Positions 27,509-37,167 of a stretch of DNA of 64,000 nt are shown here, piece after piece (position 1 is the stretch's first letter; each line of letters begins with the position of its first letter). The stretch is taken from assembly GCF_002843175.1 (NCBI RefSeq), contig NZ_PJEO01000056.1, forward strand, positions 244,124 through 308,123, written 5' to 3'. This stretch comes from Confluentibacter flavum. Its GTDB lineage: Bacteria; Bacteroidota; Bacteroidia; Flavobacteriales; Flavobacteriaceae. The notes under the pieces were generated by a model. The model was given only the letters and a program-made list of their open reading frames with translations. It searched no databases and had not been told where the DNA came from. The translations under genes were made by a program, and so were the position numbers.

Positions 27509-28486
27509 TTAATTTTCAGGAAACCCATTAAGGGATAACGTTTCCAATTCTTGCTTATCATTTTCAAAAATCAAAAACACTTTAAGCTCTGGATGCTGTT
27601 GTAAAAATGCTTTTACTTTTTCAATACCCATAGCCTTGAAAGCCGTTGCATAACCATCAGCCATCATGCAATTTTCTGCAATTACTGAAATACTCAATAA
27701 ATTAGTCGCACTTGGATAACCCGTATTTGTATCAATAATATGCGAATAGCGTTCACCATTTTCATCTACTTTAAATTTTCTGTAAGTGCCAGAAGTCGCC
27801 ATGGATTCATCTTTGAGTGAAATGGCTTTTAAAATGGATTGTGTACCATCAAAATGTGGCATTTCAACACCCACTTTCCAATCAGCTTTTTTTTCAATAT
27901 TCATACCTTTGGCTCTAATTTCACCGCCTATTTCAACCAAATAATTATGCAAACCTTTACGTTCTAAAAACTCACCAATCACATCAACACCATAACCTTT
28001 AGCAATGGCATTAAAATCTATAAAAGCATTTGGGTCGTCTTTAATAATTGTGTTTTCTGCACGTATTATTCTATCAAAACCAACAGAAACCATTAAACTA
28101 TCAATTTTAAGACTATCCAGATTAACTATTTTTCCTTCGGGCCCAAAATCCCAAGCGTTAACCACATCACCAATAGTTGGGTCAAAAACACCTTCTGTAA
28201 ATTGATGAATAATTTTAGAAGCTTCAAAAACTTTTATAAAATGTTCGTCAATTTTTACTGATTCATTTCTATTGATTTTTGAAATATCAGAATCCTCTAT
28301 ATATGTTGACATGGATTGATTGATAACTGTAAACAAACTATCAAATTGCCTTTCAAAATTAATTTCAGAATGATATGTGATGTTGTAAGAGGTGCCAAAG
28401 GCCTCACCCGAAAGCTTTATGTTTTTAATATCTTTATTACAGGAAAAACAACATACAAAAATTAATAAAGTAATAATTCTGTTCAT
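27509..28486 (-). CDS. apbE: FAD:protein FMN transferase (ApbE), lipoprotein
   Basis: Attaches FMN covalently to threonine in target flavoproteins such as NqrB and NqrC, using FAD. About 325 residues. The start ATG at 28486 gives the lipoprotein signal MNRIITLLIFVCCFSC with Cys16, placing the enzyme on the periplasmic face where those threonines lie. Family motifs: GEAFGTSYNITYH after the signal, FDPTIGDVVNAWDFGP, IDFNAIAKGYGVDVI, YLVEIGGEIRAKG and ATSGTYRKF, with the Mg-binding HIIDTNTGYP near the end. Two further in-frame ATGs lie upstream (28489 and 28504). The nqr operon with both acceptor motifs is about 8 kb away. Confidence 0.93.
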   Translation of the reverse strand: MNRIITLLIFVCCFSCNKDIKNIKLSGEAFGTSYNITYHSEINFERQFDSLFTVINQSMSTYIEDSDISKINRNESVKIDEHFIKVFEASKIIHQFTEGVFDPTIGDVVNAWDFGPEGKIVNLDSLKIDSLMVSVGFDRIIRAENTIIKDDPNAFIDFNAIAKGYGVDVIGEFLERKGLHNYLVEIGGEIRAKGMNIEKKADWKVGVEMPHFDGTQSILKAISLKDESMATSGTYRKFKVDENGERYSHIIDTNTGYPSATNLLSISVIAENCMMADGYATAFKAMGIEKVKAFLQQHPELKVFLIFENDKQELETLSLNGFPEN

Positions 28487-28510
28487 CATAATTTTATGAT
28501 TCAATTAATT

Positions 28511-28534
28511 AGATTTCTGCCTACGCAGTAATGA
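28511..28534. repeat. Half-copy of the TTCCTGC/GCAGGAA palindrome
   Basis: GATTTCTGCCTACGCAGTAATGACA resembles the right unit at 27463-27483 with substitutions. It lies just upstream of apbE, so that gene is bracketed by related repeats. Confidence 0.5.
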
Positions 28535-28538
28535 CAAA

Positions 28539-28916
28539 TCAGTTCAGATTGGTTTCTAAAACTTGAATACCGTTATATTCTATTAAGTATTCTTCATTTA
28601 AATAAATAGGCAAATGGTCTCCATCAGGATTACCAACACCAACGCCTGCATACAACACTTTAGCATCATTTTCCCTTGCATGTTCTTTAAATGATTCCAT
28701 CCAAAGAATATCATAATTATTTGGGTTTTCTGGCAGAATAACGGCCCTTACTATTACAAAATAATACTGTTTGTTTTTATCGATACATACAAACTGAGGA
28801 TGCTTTTTAAGTTTACTGTTAATGGCAATAAACTCAAATCCACGAGTTTCCAAATCTTTACCAACATGGTTCATGGCAAGATTGTGCAATTCTTGTTGAT
28901 TAAGTGGTTTGCTCAT
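28539..28916 (-). CDS. Conserved Bacteroidota protein of unknown function
   Basis: A 125-residue soluble protein beginning MSKPLNQQELHNLAMNHVGKD. The central part (HPQFVCIDKNKQYYFVIVRAV) and LYAGVGVGNPDG suggest a compact alpha/beta domain with no signal peptide or metal motif. The ATG at 28916 is chosen because a -7 box ends only 4 bases upstream; an alternative start at 28931 would lie upstream of that promoter box. It lies immediately before apbE on the same strand with a 52-base gap, so a role near flavin or NQR maturation is possible. I recall similar proteins carrying misleading NQR-subunit names in some genomes. I do not recognise a real function. Confidence 0.65.
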   Translation of the reverse strand: MSKPLNQQELHNLAMNHVGKDLETRGFEFIAINSKLKKHPQFVCIDKNKQYYFVIVRAVILPENPNNYDILWMESFKEHARENDAKVLYAGVGVGNPDGDHLPIYLNEEYLIEYNGIQVLETNLN

Positions 28917-28920
28917 GGTG

Positions 28921-28928
28921 CAAAAATA
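28921..28928 (-). promoter_or_regulatory. -7 box immediately before the 28916 start
   Basis: TATTTTTG on the minus strand, a full TAnnTTTG match. Only CACC separates it from the ATG, which implies a leaderless or nearly leaderless transcript. Confidence 0.5.
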
Positions 28929-29035
28929 CAATAAACCATGATTTTACAATAACACATTCACAAATTGAATCGCTGTTTACTCGGGAAAGCTAGAAATGTG
29001 TAACTTTAAAATCGCTAAACCAACGTAATAAGTAC

Positions 29036-30475
29036 ATGCCAAAACATCCTACTTCAAAAAAAATAGGTCTTTTTTTAGGCCCACTTCTATTTTTAATTGT
29101 TCAGTTTTTACCCTTTGAAATATTATCCGAAAAAGCAGATACCGTAATTGCTATTGGTTTATGGATGGTTTGTTGGTGGATCACTGAAGCTGTTTCAATT
29201 TCTGTAACGTCATTGTTACCACTTTTACTATTTCCATTATTCAAGGTTATGAGCATTGATGATGTGGGCGCTAATTACGGAAGTCCGATTGTGTTCCTAT
29301 TTTTTGGTGGTTTTGTTCTGGCTTTAGCCATAGAAAAAGTGAATCTCCACAGACGCATTGCCTTAACTATTATAAAAAAAACGGGGACTACACCTAATAA
29401 AGTGATTCTTGGTTTTATGATTGCTACAGGATTTATGAGCATGTGGATTAGCAATACGGCTTGTGTTGTAGTGATGCTTCCCATTGCCATGTCGGTGATA
29501 TCCTTATTGATGAATGATGCGGACGGATTTACCAAAAAAGATCAGAATTTTGCACTTAGTGTTATGCTTGGCATCGCGTTTTCCGCAAATGCAGGTGGCA
29601 TTGCTACGGTTATTGGTACGCCACCAAATTCCGTTTTAATAGGGTTATTGGAGAATGAATACCATATTGAAGTCTCCTTTTTTAAATGGATGCTTTTAGG
29701 TTTACCGATTTCAATCATTTTAATTACTATTATTTATTTTGTGTTGGTTAAATGGATGTTTCCAAATAAAGGGCTTGTTTTTAACGCATCAAAAGATGTT
29801 ATTAATACAGAGTTAATAAAACTTGGAAAAACATCGGCTAGGGAAAAACAAGTGCTTGTAATCTTTAGCATTATGGTTTTTCTATGGATTTTTAGAGTCC
29901 CCATTAATTCGTTAATTCCAGGATTGGGACTCTCTGATACCATGATAAGTATTTTTGGAGCTTTGGCCTTTTTTACGATTCCCTTTAATTTAAAACAAGG
30001 TGATTTTATATTAAATTGGAATGATACCCAAAAACTATCTTGGGGCATCTTGATTTTATTTGGTGGTGGTTTGGCTCTAGCGAATGGCATGTCTGAAAGC
30101 GGTATCATTGAAATAATCGCAACCTCAATTTCTACCAGTCAGATTAGCATCCTTTTAATGGCAGCATTACTTATTACCTTGATGTTGTTTATGACCGAAT
30201 TGATGAGCAATGTCGCATTAACAGCGGTATTAGCACCTGTGGTAGCTGGTATTGCCATTGGATTAAATATTCCGCTTCTTTATTTATTGATTCCTGTAAC
30301 TATAGCTAGTAGTTGTGCCTTTATGTTGCCTATGGCCACCCCACCCAATGCCATCGTTTTTGCAAGTGGTTATGTTAAAATAAAAGACATGGCTAGAGTT
30401 GGTTTTGTTTTGAATATAATTTCTGTGGTTCTATTGATTTTGGTATTTAAGTTTTTTGTGCCTTTGGTTTTTTAA
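29036..30475 (+). CDS. DASS/SLC13-family sodium:dicarboxylate (or sulfate) symporter
   Basis: A 479-residue membrane transporter of the divalent anion:Na+ symporter family, which imports C4-dicarboxylates, citrate or sulfate using the sodium gradient. The two inverted-repeat Ser-Asn-Thr/Val signatures that bind Na+ and substrate are visible: MWISNTACVVVMLPIAM near 138-155 and TELMSNVALTAVLAPV near 384-400. About 11 hydrophobic helices are evident. Use of the Na+ gradient fits with the Na+-NQR pump. It converges with the esterase gene. Substrate not predictable. Confidence 0.9.
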   Translation: MPKHPTSKKIGLFLGPLLFLIVQFLPFEILSEKADTVIAIGLWMVCWWITEAVSISVTSLLPLLLFPLFKVMSIDDVGANYGSPIVFLFFGGFVLALAIEKVNLHRRIALTIIKKTGTTPNKVILGFMIATGFMSMWISNTACVVVMLPIAMSVISLLMNDADGFTKKDQNFALSVMLGIAFSANAGGIATVIGTPPNSVLIGLLENEYHIEVSFFKWMLLGLPISIILITIIYFVLVKWMFPNKGLVFNASKDVINTELIKLGKTSAREKQVLVIFSIMVFLWIFRVPINSLIPGLGLSDTMISIFGALAFFTIPFNLKQGDFILNWNDTQKLSWGILILFGGGLALANGMSESGIIEIIATSISTSQISILLMAALLITLMLFMTELMSNVALTAVLAPVVAGIAIGLNIPLLYLLIPVTIASSCAFMLPMATPPNAIVFASGYVKIKDMARVGFVLNIISVVLLILVFKFFVPLVF

Positions 30476-30506
30476 TCAAAATTAAAAGTCCTTAATCAGT
30501 TTTAAC

Positions 30507-31193
30507 TTATAGTATGTCCTTTAAAACCACCCATACATTTTCTGCCATTATTTTTTGCCCTTCCACGGTAGGATGAATACCATCGCCTTGGTTCAATTCA
30601 GGAATACCTGCTACATTTTCAAGTAAAAAAGGAATAAGTTCTATATTGTTTTTCTCTGCTAATTCTGGAAAAATATTTTTGAATTCTGTGGTATAATCTT
30701 CTCCTAAGTTTGGAGGCATTTGCATGCCTGCCAAAATAATCTCTGTTTCGGGATTTTTTTCTCTAACGACATCAATAATAGCCTGCAAATTGCTTTTAGT
30801 TTCACTGGGAGGAATCCCACGTAAACCGTCATTGGCACCAAGTTCCAACACAAAAACAGCCACTTTTTGATTCAAAATCCATTCTACCCTATTTTTTCCG
30901 CTTGCAGTGGTTTCGCCACTTAAACCAGCGTTTATAACCTTATAGGACAAACCTAGCGAATCCAACTTTTGTTCTATCACAGCTGGAAAGGCTTCCTCCA
31001 CATCTAAACCCATACCCGCAGTTAAACTGTTTCCGAAAAATAAAATAACCTTATCTTTAGACGTTGTAGCTTGCATGTTATCTTCAGCCTCAATGTCCTC
31101 AATGGAAGTTGACGTTTTTTTATCACTGGTTTCACGACAAGATGTACTCGTAATCAGCAATAAAATATAACAAAACATTAACAGGATTCTCAT
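30507..31193 (-). CDS. GDSL/SGNH arylesterase, TesA-like lipoprotein
   Basis: A 228-residue SGNH hydrolase resembling E. coli TesA (lysophospholipase/thioesterase L1). Block I LFFGNSLTAG puts the nucleophile Ser at residue 56. Block III is LELGANDGLRG. Block V, DGIHPTVEGQ, supplies the Asp-His pair. Start 31193 gives a lipoprotein signal (MRILLMFCYILLLITSTSC, Cys19); in-frame ATGs also exist at 31208 and 31220. It is divergent from the ABC transporter genes, reproducing the tesA-ybbA-ybbP neighbourhood of E. coli. Likely substrate: acyl esters or lysophospholipids in the envelope. Confidence 0.85.
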   Translation of the reverse strand: MRILLMFCYILLLITSTSCRETSDKKTSTSIEDIEAEDNMQATTSKDKVILFFGNSLTAGMGLDVEEAFPAVIEQKLDSLGLSYKVINAGLSGETTASGKNRVEWILNQKVAVFVLELGANDGLRGIPPSETKSNLQAIIDVVREKNPETEIILAGMQMPPNLGEDYTTEFKNIFPELAEKNNIELIPFLLENVAGIPELNQGDGIHPTVEGQKIMAENVWVVLKDIL

Positions 31194-31265
31194 AGCTTTA
31201 GAAGACATATTTAAAATCATTTATCTAATTTGTCGGATATATACAAAATACACCCTAAAAAATTC

Positions 31266-31952
31266 ATGACAAAGATATTAAACGTTAATAACTTAGGGAA
31301 AAGTTATTTCAGTGGTTCAAAAAAACTCACCATTCTCAAGGACATAAGTTTTTCTGTGGAGGCCAAGGACACTTTTTGTATTGTAGGTCCTTCAGGTAGT
31401 GGAAAAACCACGCTACTGGGTTTATGTGCCAGTTTGGACCAACCCGATTCTGGAAGCATTGAACTTTGCAACACAGAAACTGGCAATTTAAGTGAAGATG
31501 AACGCGCCCAACTCCGCAACCAAAAGGTAGGCTTCATTTTTCAGGATTTCCAGTTGTTACCTACTTTAACGGCTTTAGAAAATGTAGCCGTACCACTAGA
31601 ACTTCAAGGTAATAAACTGGCCAGCAAAAAAGCTATGGAACTTTTGGAAAAAGTAGGACTTAGCGACCGTTTAGACCATTATCCTTCGCAATTATCGGGA
31701 GGAGAACAACAACGGGTGGCATTGGCAAGGGCTTTTTCCAATAGCCCAACCATATTATTCGCCGATGAACCCACTGGAAATCTCGATGCCGAAACTGGGG
31801 AAAAAGTGATTCAGTTGCTTTTCGACCTTAATAAAGAACTGGGCACAACTCTAATCATTGTAACCCACGATATTGAACTAGCACAAAAAACTAATCATAT
31901 TCTTAAACTTAAGAGTGGACGCATTGTTGAAAACACCACAATGGCTAAATGA
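31266..31952 (+). CDS. ABC transporter ATP-binding protein, YbbA/LolD type
   Basis: A 228-residue ATPase of the MacB/LolD/YbbA family. Walker A GPSGSGKTT at 41-49, the Q-loop near FIFQDFQLLPTL, signature LSGGEQQRVALARA, Walker B ILFADEPTGNLD and the switch His in VTHD are all present. The ATG at 31266 is chosen; a TTG at 31230 would add 12 residues. Its stop overlaps the permease start by 4 bases (ATGA), so the two are translationally coupled. Such systems extract lipids or lipoproteins from membranes rather than importing solutes. Confidence 0.9.
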   Translation: MTKILNVNNLGKSYFSGSKKLTILKDISFSVEAKDTFCIVGPSGSGKTTLLGLCASLDQPDSGSIELCNTETGNLSEDERAQLRNQKVGFIFQDFQLLPTLTALENVAVPLELQGNKLASKKAMELLEKVGLSDRLDHYPSQLSGGEQQRVALARAFSNSPTILFADEPTGNLDAETGEKVIQLLFDLNKELGTTLIIVTHDIELAQKTNHILKLKSGRIVENTTMAK

Positions 31953-34501
31953 GTAGAAAAACAAATATTTCAAAAGCAGACTTAGGTTGGCTATTAAAAA
32001 TGGCTTGGCGGGACGGTAAGACCAGTTGGAAAAAGTTAATGCTTTTTATGGCCTCGATTGTATTGGGAATAGCGGCATTAGTTTCCATACAATCCTTCAG
32101 TGACAATTTAAAAAGCAATATTGCCTCACAGTCCAAATCTTTAATGGGTAGTGATTTTAAAATTGATAGTGATAAACCAGCTAGTGATAGCTTAGTTGTC
32201 ATTATGGATTCATTAGGAGGTTTCGATGCCCGTGAAATTAGTTTTGCTTCCATGGTAGCTTTTCCCAAAAATGAAGGATCAAAGTTAGCTCAAGTACGCG
32301 GTATTGAGGGTAGCTTTCCTTTTTATGGTTCTATGGAAACGGAACCGGAATCAGCCGCAACCACCTATCAAGAGCAAGGTGCGGCATTGGTAGATGCCAC
32401 GTTAATGTTGCAATTTGGACTTAAAACGGGAGATACCATAAAAATAGGAAACGCCACGTTGCCAATTAGTGGCGCTTTAAAATCCGTGCCGGGCAGCAAT
32501 TCCTTTTCCATTTCTATAGCGCCACCTGTGGTCATTCCCTTTAATTATATTGAAGCTTCAGGGCTTGTACAAACAGGTAGCCGTTTGGATTATGAATTTT
32601 ATTTTGTGGCCAAACCCGAAATAGACCTTGACCTGTTAAACGAAGCTATTGGTGAGAGGCTGGATGCTATAGACGCAGATTTAGACATTCATACAACGAC
32701 CAGTGAAAGATTGGGAAGACGCTACGACAATTTTGGTAAGTTTCTTAATCTTGTCGCATTTATAGCTTTGTTATTGGGTTGCGTGGGTATTGCCAGCGCG
32801 GTTCATATTTATATTAAAGAAAAACTACGATCTATAGCGATTTTAAAATGTTTGGGAGCAACCAAAAAACAAACCTTTTTAATCTACCTTATTCAAATTG
32901 GTTTTGTAGGCTTAGTTAGTGGTTTTATTGGGACATTAGTTGGATTATTGTTGCAACAGCTATTTCCACTGATTTTGGAGGGCTTATTACCAGTAGAAGT
33001 TCAAATAACGTTAGTGCCAACAGCCATTTATTCGGGTATATTACTTGGTGTTTTTATGTCCGTTTTGTTTGCTTTATATCCGCTGATTGGAACTATTTAC
33101 ACGTCGCCATTACAGACTCTTCGTATTGAGGAAAATAATAATTCAAAATCAACAAAAGCTGGGTTATTGGTATTGACTGCCATATTTTCTTTTATCTTTT
33201 TGTTTGCCTATTGGTTGTTAAGAGACATTACCTTCGCCCTAGCCTTTCTTATTGGTATCATCATAACCTTTTTAATACTTGGTGGTATAGCTCATGGGTT
33301 TATGAAAGCAATAAAAAAATTCTTTCCGTATTCCTGGGGATTTGTGGCACGCACCAGTATGCTGAATTTGTATCGTCCAAAAAACCAAACTCTTGTATTA
33401 ATAATGACCATTGGTGTAGGAACGTTTTTAATTAGTACACTGTATTTTAGTAAAGACCTATTGTTGTCACAAGCATCTATTGAAAATAAGGCCAATAGTG
33501 CTAATATGATATTGCTCGATATTCAAAACGAACAAGTAGACCGTGTTGTAGCTACCATTGCAGATAAAGGACATCCTTTAATAGACAATATTCCTATTGT
33601 AACCATGCGTATTCACAGCATTGCTGGAAAAACCGTGAATGAAATACGAGAGGACACGACATCTACAATTCGTGGATGGGCATTAAGCCATGAATTCAGG
33701 GTAACTTATCGTGATTCGCTAATTGCTTCGGAAACACTACAATCGGGGACATTTACTCCACAGGCAACCGCCGGTAATCTAGTGCCTATATCGGTAAGCA
33801 ATGATTTTGCTGAAGATACCAAAGTAACTATTGGTGATAAAATGACCTTTAACGTTCAAGGGGTTTTAATCAATACGGTTGTTGGTAGTATTAGATTGGT
33901 AGACAGGAGCAATATTCAGCCTTTTTTTAACGTATTGTTCCCACGGGGTGTGTTGGAGGATGCTCCACAATTTAGGGTGCTAACCATGAATGTCCCCAAT
34001 GAACAGGCTTCTGCTGTTTTGCAACAGGAACTGGTAACTAAGTATCCCAATGTTTCTATTTTAGATTTGCGACAAATATTAAAAGTAGTAGAGGAATTGT
34101 TGAGTAAAATTGGGTGGATTATCAATTTTATGGCATTTTTTAGCATTCTTACAGGTATTATTGTACTGATTGGTGCCGTGCGTACCAGCAAACACCAACG
34201 AATTAGAGAAAGTGTATTGCTCCGAACTCTGGGCGCTAAAAGCAATCAGATACTTAAAATGATCGCCTTGGAATATACTTATTTGGGAATTATTGGGAGT
34301 TTAACCGGGATTTTACTTTCGTTAGTAAGCAGTCAGTTATTGGCTTTGTGGATTTTTGAAACACCCTTTACGCCCTCCATCATTCCATTTGTTGTCCTAT
34401 TTCCATTCATCACATTTTTAGTAGTAAGCATAGGAATAGCCAATAGCAGGAGCGTTATTAATAATACGCCTTTAGAGGTATTGAGAAAAGAAAATAACTA
34501 G
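31949..34501 (+). CDS. FtsX-like ABC permease, YbbP type
   Basis: An 850-residue permease with two FtsX/MacB modules. Hydrophobic helix groups lie at about 20-45, 265-385, 420-500 and 720-840, with large extracytoplasmic domains between. The signature NFMAFFSILTGIIVLIGAV and RTLGA (a coupling-helix region, seen twice, as ILKCLGATKKQ and LLRTLGAKSNQ) fit the E. coli YbbP layout of about 800 residues and ten helices. It forms a pair with the upstream ATPase. With the divergent esterase, it may handle extraction and hydrolysis of envelope lipids; that link is an inference from conserved gene order. Confidence 0.88.
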   Translation: MSRKTNISKADLGWLLKMAWRDGKTSWKKLMLFMASIVLGIAALVSIQSFSDNLKSNIASQSKSLMGSDFKIDSDKPASDSLVVIMDSLGGFDAREISFASMVAFPKNEGSKLAQVRGIEGSFPFYGSMETEPESAATTYQEQGAALVDATLMLQFGLKTGDTIKIGNATLPISGALKSVPGSNSFSISIAPPVVIPFNYIEASGLVQTGSRLDYEFYFVAKPEIDLDLLNEAIGERLDAIDADLDIHTTTSERLGRRYDNFGKFLNLVAFIALLLGCVGIASAVHIYIKEKLRSIAILKCLGATKKQTFLIYLIQIGFVGLVSGFIGTLVGLLLQQLFPLILEGLLPVEVQITLVPTAIYSGILLGVFMSVLFALYPLIGTIYTSPLQTLRIEENNNSKSTKAGLLVLTAIFSFIFLFAYWLLRDITFALAFLIGIIITFLILGGIAHGFMKAIKKFFPYSWGFVARTSMLNLYRPKNQTLVLIMTIGVGTFLISTLYFSKDLLLSQASIENKANSANMILLDIQNEQVDRVVATIADKGHPLIDNIPIVTMRIHSIAGKTVNEIREDTTSTIRGWALSHEFRVTYRDSLIASETLQSGTFTPQATAGNLVPISVSNDFAEDTKVTIGDKMTFNVQGVLINTVVGSIRLVDRSNIQPFFNVLFPRGVLEDAPQFRVLTMNVPNEQASAVLQQELVTKYPNVSILDLRQILKVVEELLSKIGWIINFMAFFSILTGIIVLIGAVRTSKHQRIRESVLLRTLGAKSNQILKMIALEYTYLGIIGSLTGILLSLVSSQLLALWIFETPFTPSIIPFVVLFPFITFLVVSIGIANSRSVINNTPLEVLRKENN

Positions 34502-34568
34502 TAAGAGGCTTTTTTGAAATTACGACAAATAAAAAATTGTCATTTTTTTTATATCTTAGAAATAAAAA

Positions 34569-35030
34569 ATGGAAACTTCAATTCGTTTAGAGCAGGCCAT
34601 AAAAAAACTTTATATAGCATTTCACAACAATCATCTAAATCCTGAATGTTGTAAACAATGTGCGGTTGGCAATATTTTAGATAATAAGGATAGTTGGAAA
34701 CATCTATCAGACCACCATGGCTCTTTGGAGCTAAACTATGTGGGGAAAGTACATGAATCGTTTGGTAGAAAATTTAATGGCTATTCACCTTTAGAATTAT
34801 TAAAAATTGAAGCTATATTTTTAAAGGCTTGTGGCTATCAATTACCATTTCATCATAAAAATAGTAAACCTAAAAACCCTACGCATAAAGATATTTTGTT
34901 TGATGGTTTAACTGAAGTCATTACTTTTTTATGTGAGTTGGATGACGTTACCAATATTATGGATTACACCAAATTATTTGAGTTTAAAAATGATAAGCCT
35001 CTCCATGATATTACTGAGGCAAGTGCTTAA
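34569..35030 (+). CDS. Conserved Flavobacteriia protein with CCxxC motif, unknown function
   Basis: A 153-residue soluble protein. It starts METSIRLEQAIKKLYIAFHNN, then has a cysteine cluster NPECCKQCAVGNIL near 29-42, a SDHHGSLELNYVG segment with two His, and a helical C-terminal half with another Cys (FLCELDD). The clustered Cys and His could bind a metal. I do not recognise a characterised family. Similar proteins in related genomes have been labelled as NQR subunit F, which the sequence does not support: there is no ferredoxin or FAD motif. It stands between the YbbP-like permease and the cytochrome gene. Confidence 0.65.
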   Translation: METSIRLEQAIKKLYIAFHNNHLNPECCKQCAVGNILDNKDSWKHLSDHHGSLELNYVGKVHESFGRKFNGYSPLELLKIEAIFLKACGYQLPFHHKNSKPKNPTHKDILFDGLTEVITFLCELDDVTNIMDYTKLFEFKNDKPLHDITEASA

Positions 35031-35143
35031 AAAAAAATTATTACTTAAAATAAGTAATATTATTTTTTGAAGTCAATACGAAATTTTACTAAATTTATCA
35101 CGTCTCATTTCTATGCAAGTGTCATTTCAAACCAACCAAGCAT

Positions 35144-35728
35144 ATGAAAACAAACATTTTAATTTCTGTAACGATCCTCTGTGTATTAATAAACGCATGT
35201 AATTCCAAAGAAGAAAAAAAATCTCCTGAACTTTATGAGCCAGCTAAAACGATTACTGAAGATCCAGTAAAACGAGGTGAATATCTTGTTAACTCTATCG
35301 GATGTCATGATTGCCACACGCCAAAGAAATTTACTGAGCATGGGCTAACCTTAGATACCGACCGTCTACTATCTGGCCACCCTGCTGAGGAAACATTGGC
35401 GGAATATGATGCGAAAACAGCTAAATCCTATATCCTTTTTACAATGGGACTCACCGCGGCAACAGGCCCATGGGGTACTTCTTTTGCAGCTAATCTAACC
35501 CCAGACGCTACGGGTATTGGTTCATGGACGGAAGGTCAATTTTTAACAGCTATTAAAAAAGGACTTTACAAAGGGTTGGAAGGAAGCAGACCCTTATTAC
35601 CGCCAATGCCTTGGGAAGGGCTTAGAAATTTATCTGATGATGATTTAAAAGCCATTTTCGCTTATCTTAAAACTATAAAGCCCATAGAAAATGTTGTGCC
35701 AGCTGCCATTCCTCCTCAAATAAATTAA
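35144..35728 (+). CDS. Monoheme cytochrome c lipoprotein
   Basis: A 194-residue c-type cytochrome anchored by a lipoprotein signal (lipobox INAC, Cys19). Heme attachment is the single CHDCH motif: Cys54, Cys57, His58. The likely axial methionine is in LPPMPWEGL near residues 157-165. The region TGPWGTSFAANLTPDATGIG resembles the middle of diheme c-type subunits that accompany dehydrogenases (LTPD...GIG...W). The final DDLKAIFAYLKTIKPI is the typical C-terminal helix. Function: periplasmic electron transfer, partner unknown. It converges with nqrF, with a strong terminator between. Confidence 0.88.
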   Translation: MKTNILISVTILCVLINACNSKEEKKSPELYEPAKTITEDPVKRGEYLVNSIGCHDCHTPKKFTEHGLTLDTDRLLSGHPAEETLAEYDAKTAKSYILFTMGLTAATGPWGTSFAANLTPDATGIGSWTEGQFLTAIKKGLYKGLEGSRPLLPPMPWEGLRNLSDDDLKAIFAYLKTIKPIENVVPAAIPPQIN

Positions 35729-35750
35729 TTTGGTGTTTTACTAAACAAAA

Positions 35751-35781
35751 AAAACCAACACTTTTTTTGTGTTGGTTTTAT
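35751..35781. terminator. Bidirectional terminator between the cytochrome gene and nqrF
   Basis: AAAACCAACAC (to 35761), T-rich loop, GTGTTGGTTTTA (from 35769). T tracts on both strands suit both convergent units. Confidence 0.8.
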
Positions 35782-35847
35782 TATATGAGCTGCTGAAATT
35801 TAAAATGTTTAAATTATGATTAAAACTAGTTCAGCATGATAGAGGGA

Positions 35848-37167
35848 TTATCCTCCAAAATCATCAAAACGTATATGTTCGTCAGGGATACCAAAATCTT
35901 CTCCCATTTTTTGAACTGCTTTGTTCATTAATGGTGGTCCACAGAAATACAATTCAATATCTTCTGGCGATTCATGTTTGCTTAAATAATTATCAATCAC
36001 ACAATTATGTATAAATCCAATAAAACCATCTCCAGGAGCATCAATATCTGTTTTTACCTTCCAGTTATCTTCAGGTAAGGGTTCAGATAATGCTAAATAG
36101 AATTTAAAATTAGGGAAACTATCTTCCAATTGTTTAAAATGGTCTAAGTAAAATAATTCTCGTTTAGAACGTCCACCATACCAATAGGTTACTTTTCTAC
36201 CTGTTTCTAAGGTTTTGAATAAGTGGTATAAGTGAGAACGCATTGGAGCCATACCAGCACCACCACCAACATATAACATTTCAGAATTGGACTCATTGAT
36301 AAAGAACTCACCGTAAGGTCCGGAAATAGTTACTTTATCACCTTTTTTCTGATTGAAAATATAGGATGAGGCTACTCCAGGATTTACATCCATCCATCCG
36401 TTTTTATTTCTATCCCAAGGTGGTGTAGCAATACGAACATTTAACATGATTTCACGACCTTCTGCTGGGTAAGAAGCCATAGAATAAGCTCTTTCAACAG
36501 TTTCGTTATTTTTCATAACCAACGTCCATAAACCAAATTTATCCCATTCTGCTTGAAATTTATCTGGGGTTTCATGTTCTTGAGGGTGAGCCGTAATATC
36601 AATCTCTGAATATTTTATTTCGCAAGGTGGAATTTCAATTTGAATATAACCTCCTGCTTTGTAACCCATATCTTCTGGAATTTCAACAACAAATTCCTTA
36701 ATAAACGACGCCACATTATAATTACGTACAACGGTTGCTTCCCATTTTTTGATACCAAAAACTTCTTCAGGAATGGTAATATTCATGTCTTGTTTTACTT
36801 TAACCTGACATGCCAAACGTGCACCATGCTGTAATTCTTTACGCGTGAAATGCGGTGTTTCAGTAGGCAATGCTTCACCACCTCCAGAAAGCACATGGCA
36901 TTCACATTGAATACAAGTTCCACCACCACCACAAGCTGATGGTAAAAATATTTTTTGATTCCCTAAAGTTGAAAGTAAAGAACCTCCTGAACTTACTTCT
37001 ATTTCTCTTTCACCATTAATGGTAATCTTTACTGGCCCTGAGGGCGATAACTTTTGTTTAACTACTAATAACAATGCCACTAATAATATGGTAACTACTA
37101 AAAATACGGTTACCGTAGCTATAATCGTCCCTAATGTTCCTGCTGCTAAAATCATCATATTATTCAA
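35848..37167 (-). CDS. nqrF: Na+-translocating NADH:quinone reductase subunit F
   Basis: The NADH-oxidising subunit, 439 residues. One N-terminal membrane helix (about 8-36) is followed by a [2Fe-2S] ferredoxin domain with Cys79, Cys85, Cys88 and Cys120. Then come the FAD domain (RAYSMASYP) and the NADH domain ([13 protein letters not shown], and [12 protein letters not shown] near the end). It ends FDDFGG as usual. Last gene of nqrABCDEF. The start overlaps nqrE by 8 bases; ATGs at codons 4 and 5 would avoid the overlap and are also possible. Confidence 0.97.
   Translation of the reverse strand: MNNMMILAAGTLGTIIATVTVFLVVTILLVALLLVVKQKLSPSGPVKITINGEREIEVSSGGSLLSTLGNQKIFLPSACGGGGTCIQCECHVLSGGGEALPTETPHFTRKELQHGARLACQVKVKQDMNITIPEEVFGIKKWEATVVRNYNVASFIKEFVVEIPEDMGYKAGGYIQIEIPPCEIKYSEIDITAHPQEHETPDKFQAEWDKFGLWTLVMKNNETVERAYSMASYPAEGREIMLNVRIATPPWDRNKNGWMDVNPGVASSYIFNQKKGDKVTISGPYGEFFINESNSEMLYVGGGAGMAPMRSHLYHLFKTLETGRKVTYWYGGRSKRELFYLDHFKQLEDSFPNFKFYLALSEPLPEDNWKVKTDIDAPGDGFIGFIHNCVIDNYLSKHESPEDIELYFCGPPLMNKAVQKMGEDFGIPDEHIRFDDFGG

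Noticed and set aside
34569..35030. NQR subunit F as a name for the CCxxC protein
   Set aside because: It has no ferredoxin, FAD or NADH motif; the true nqrF is at 35848-37167.
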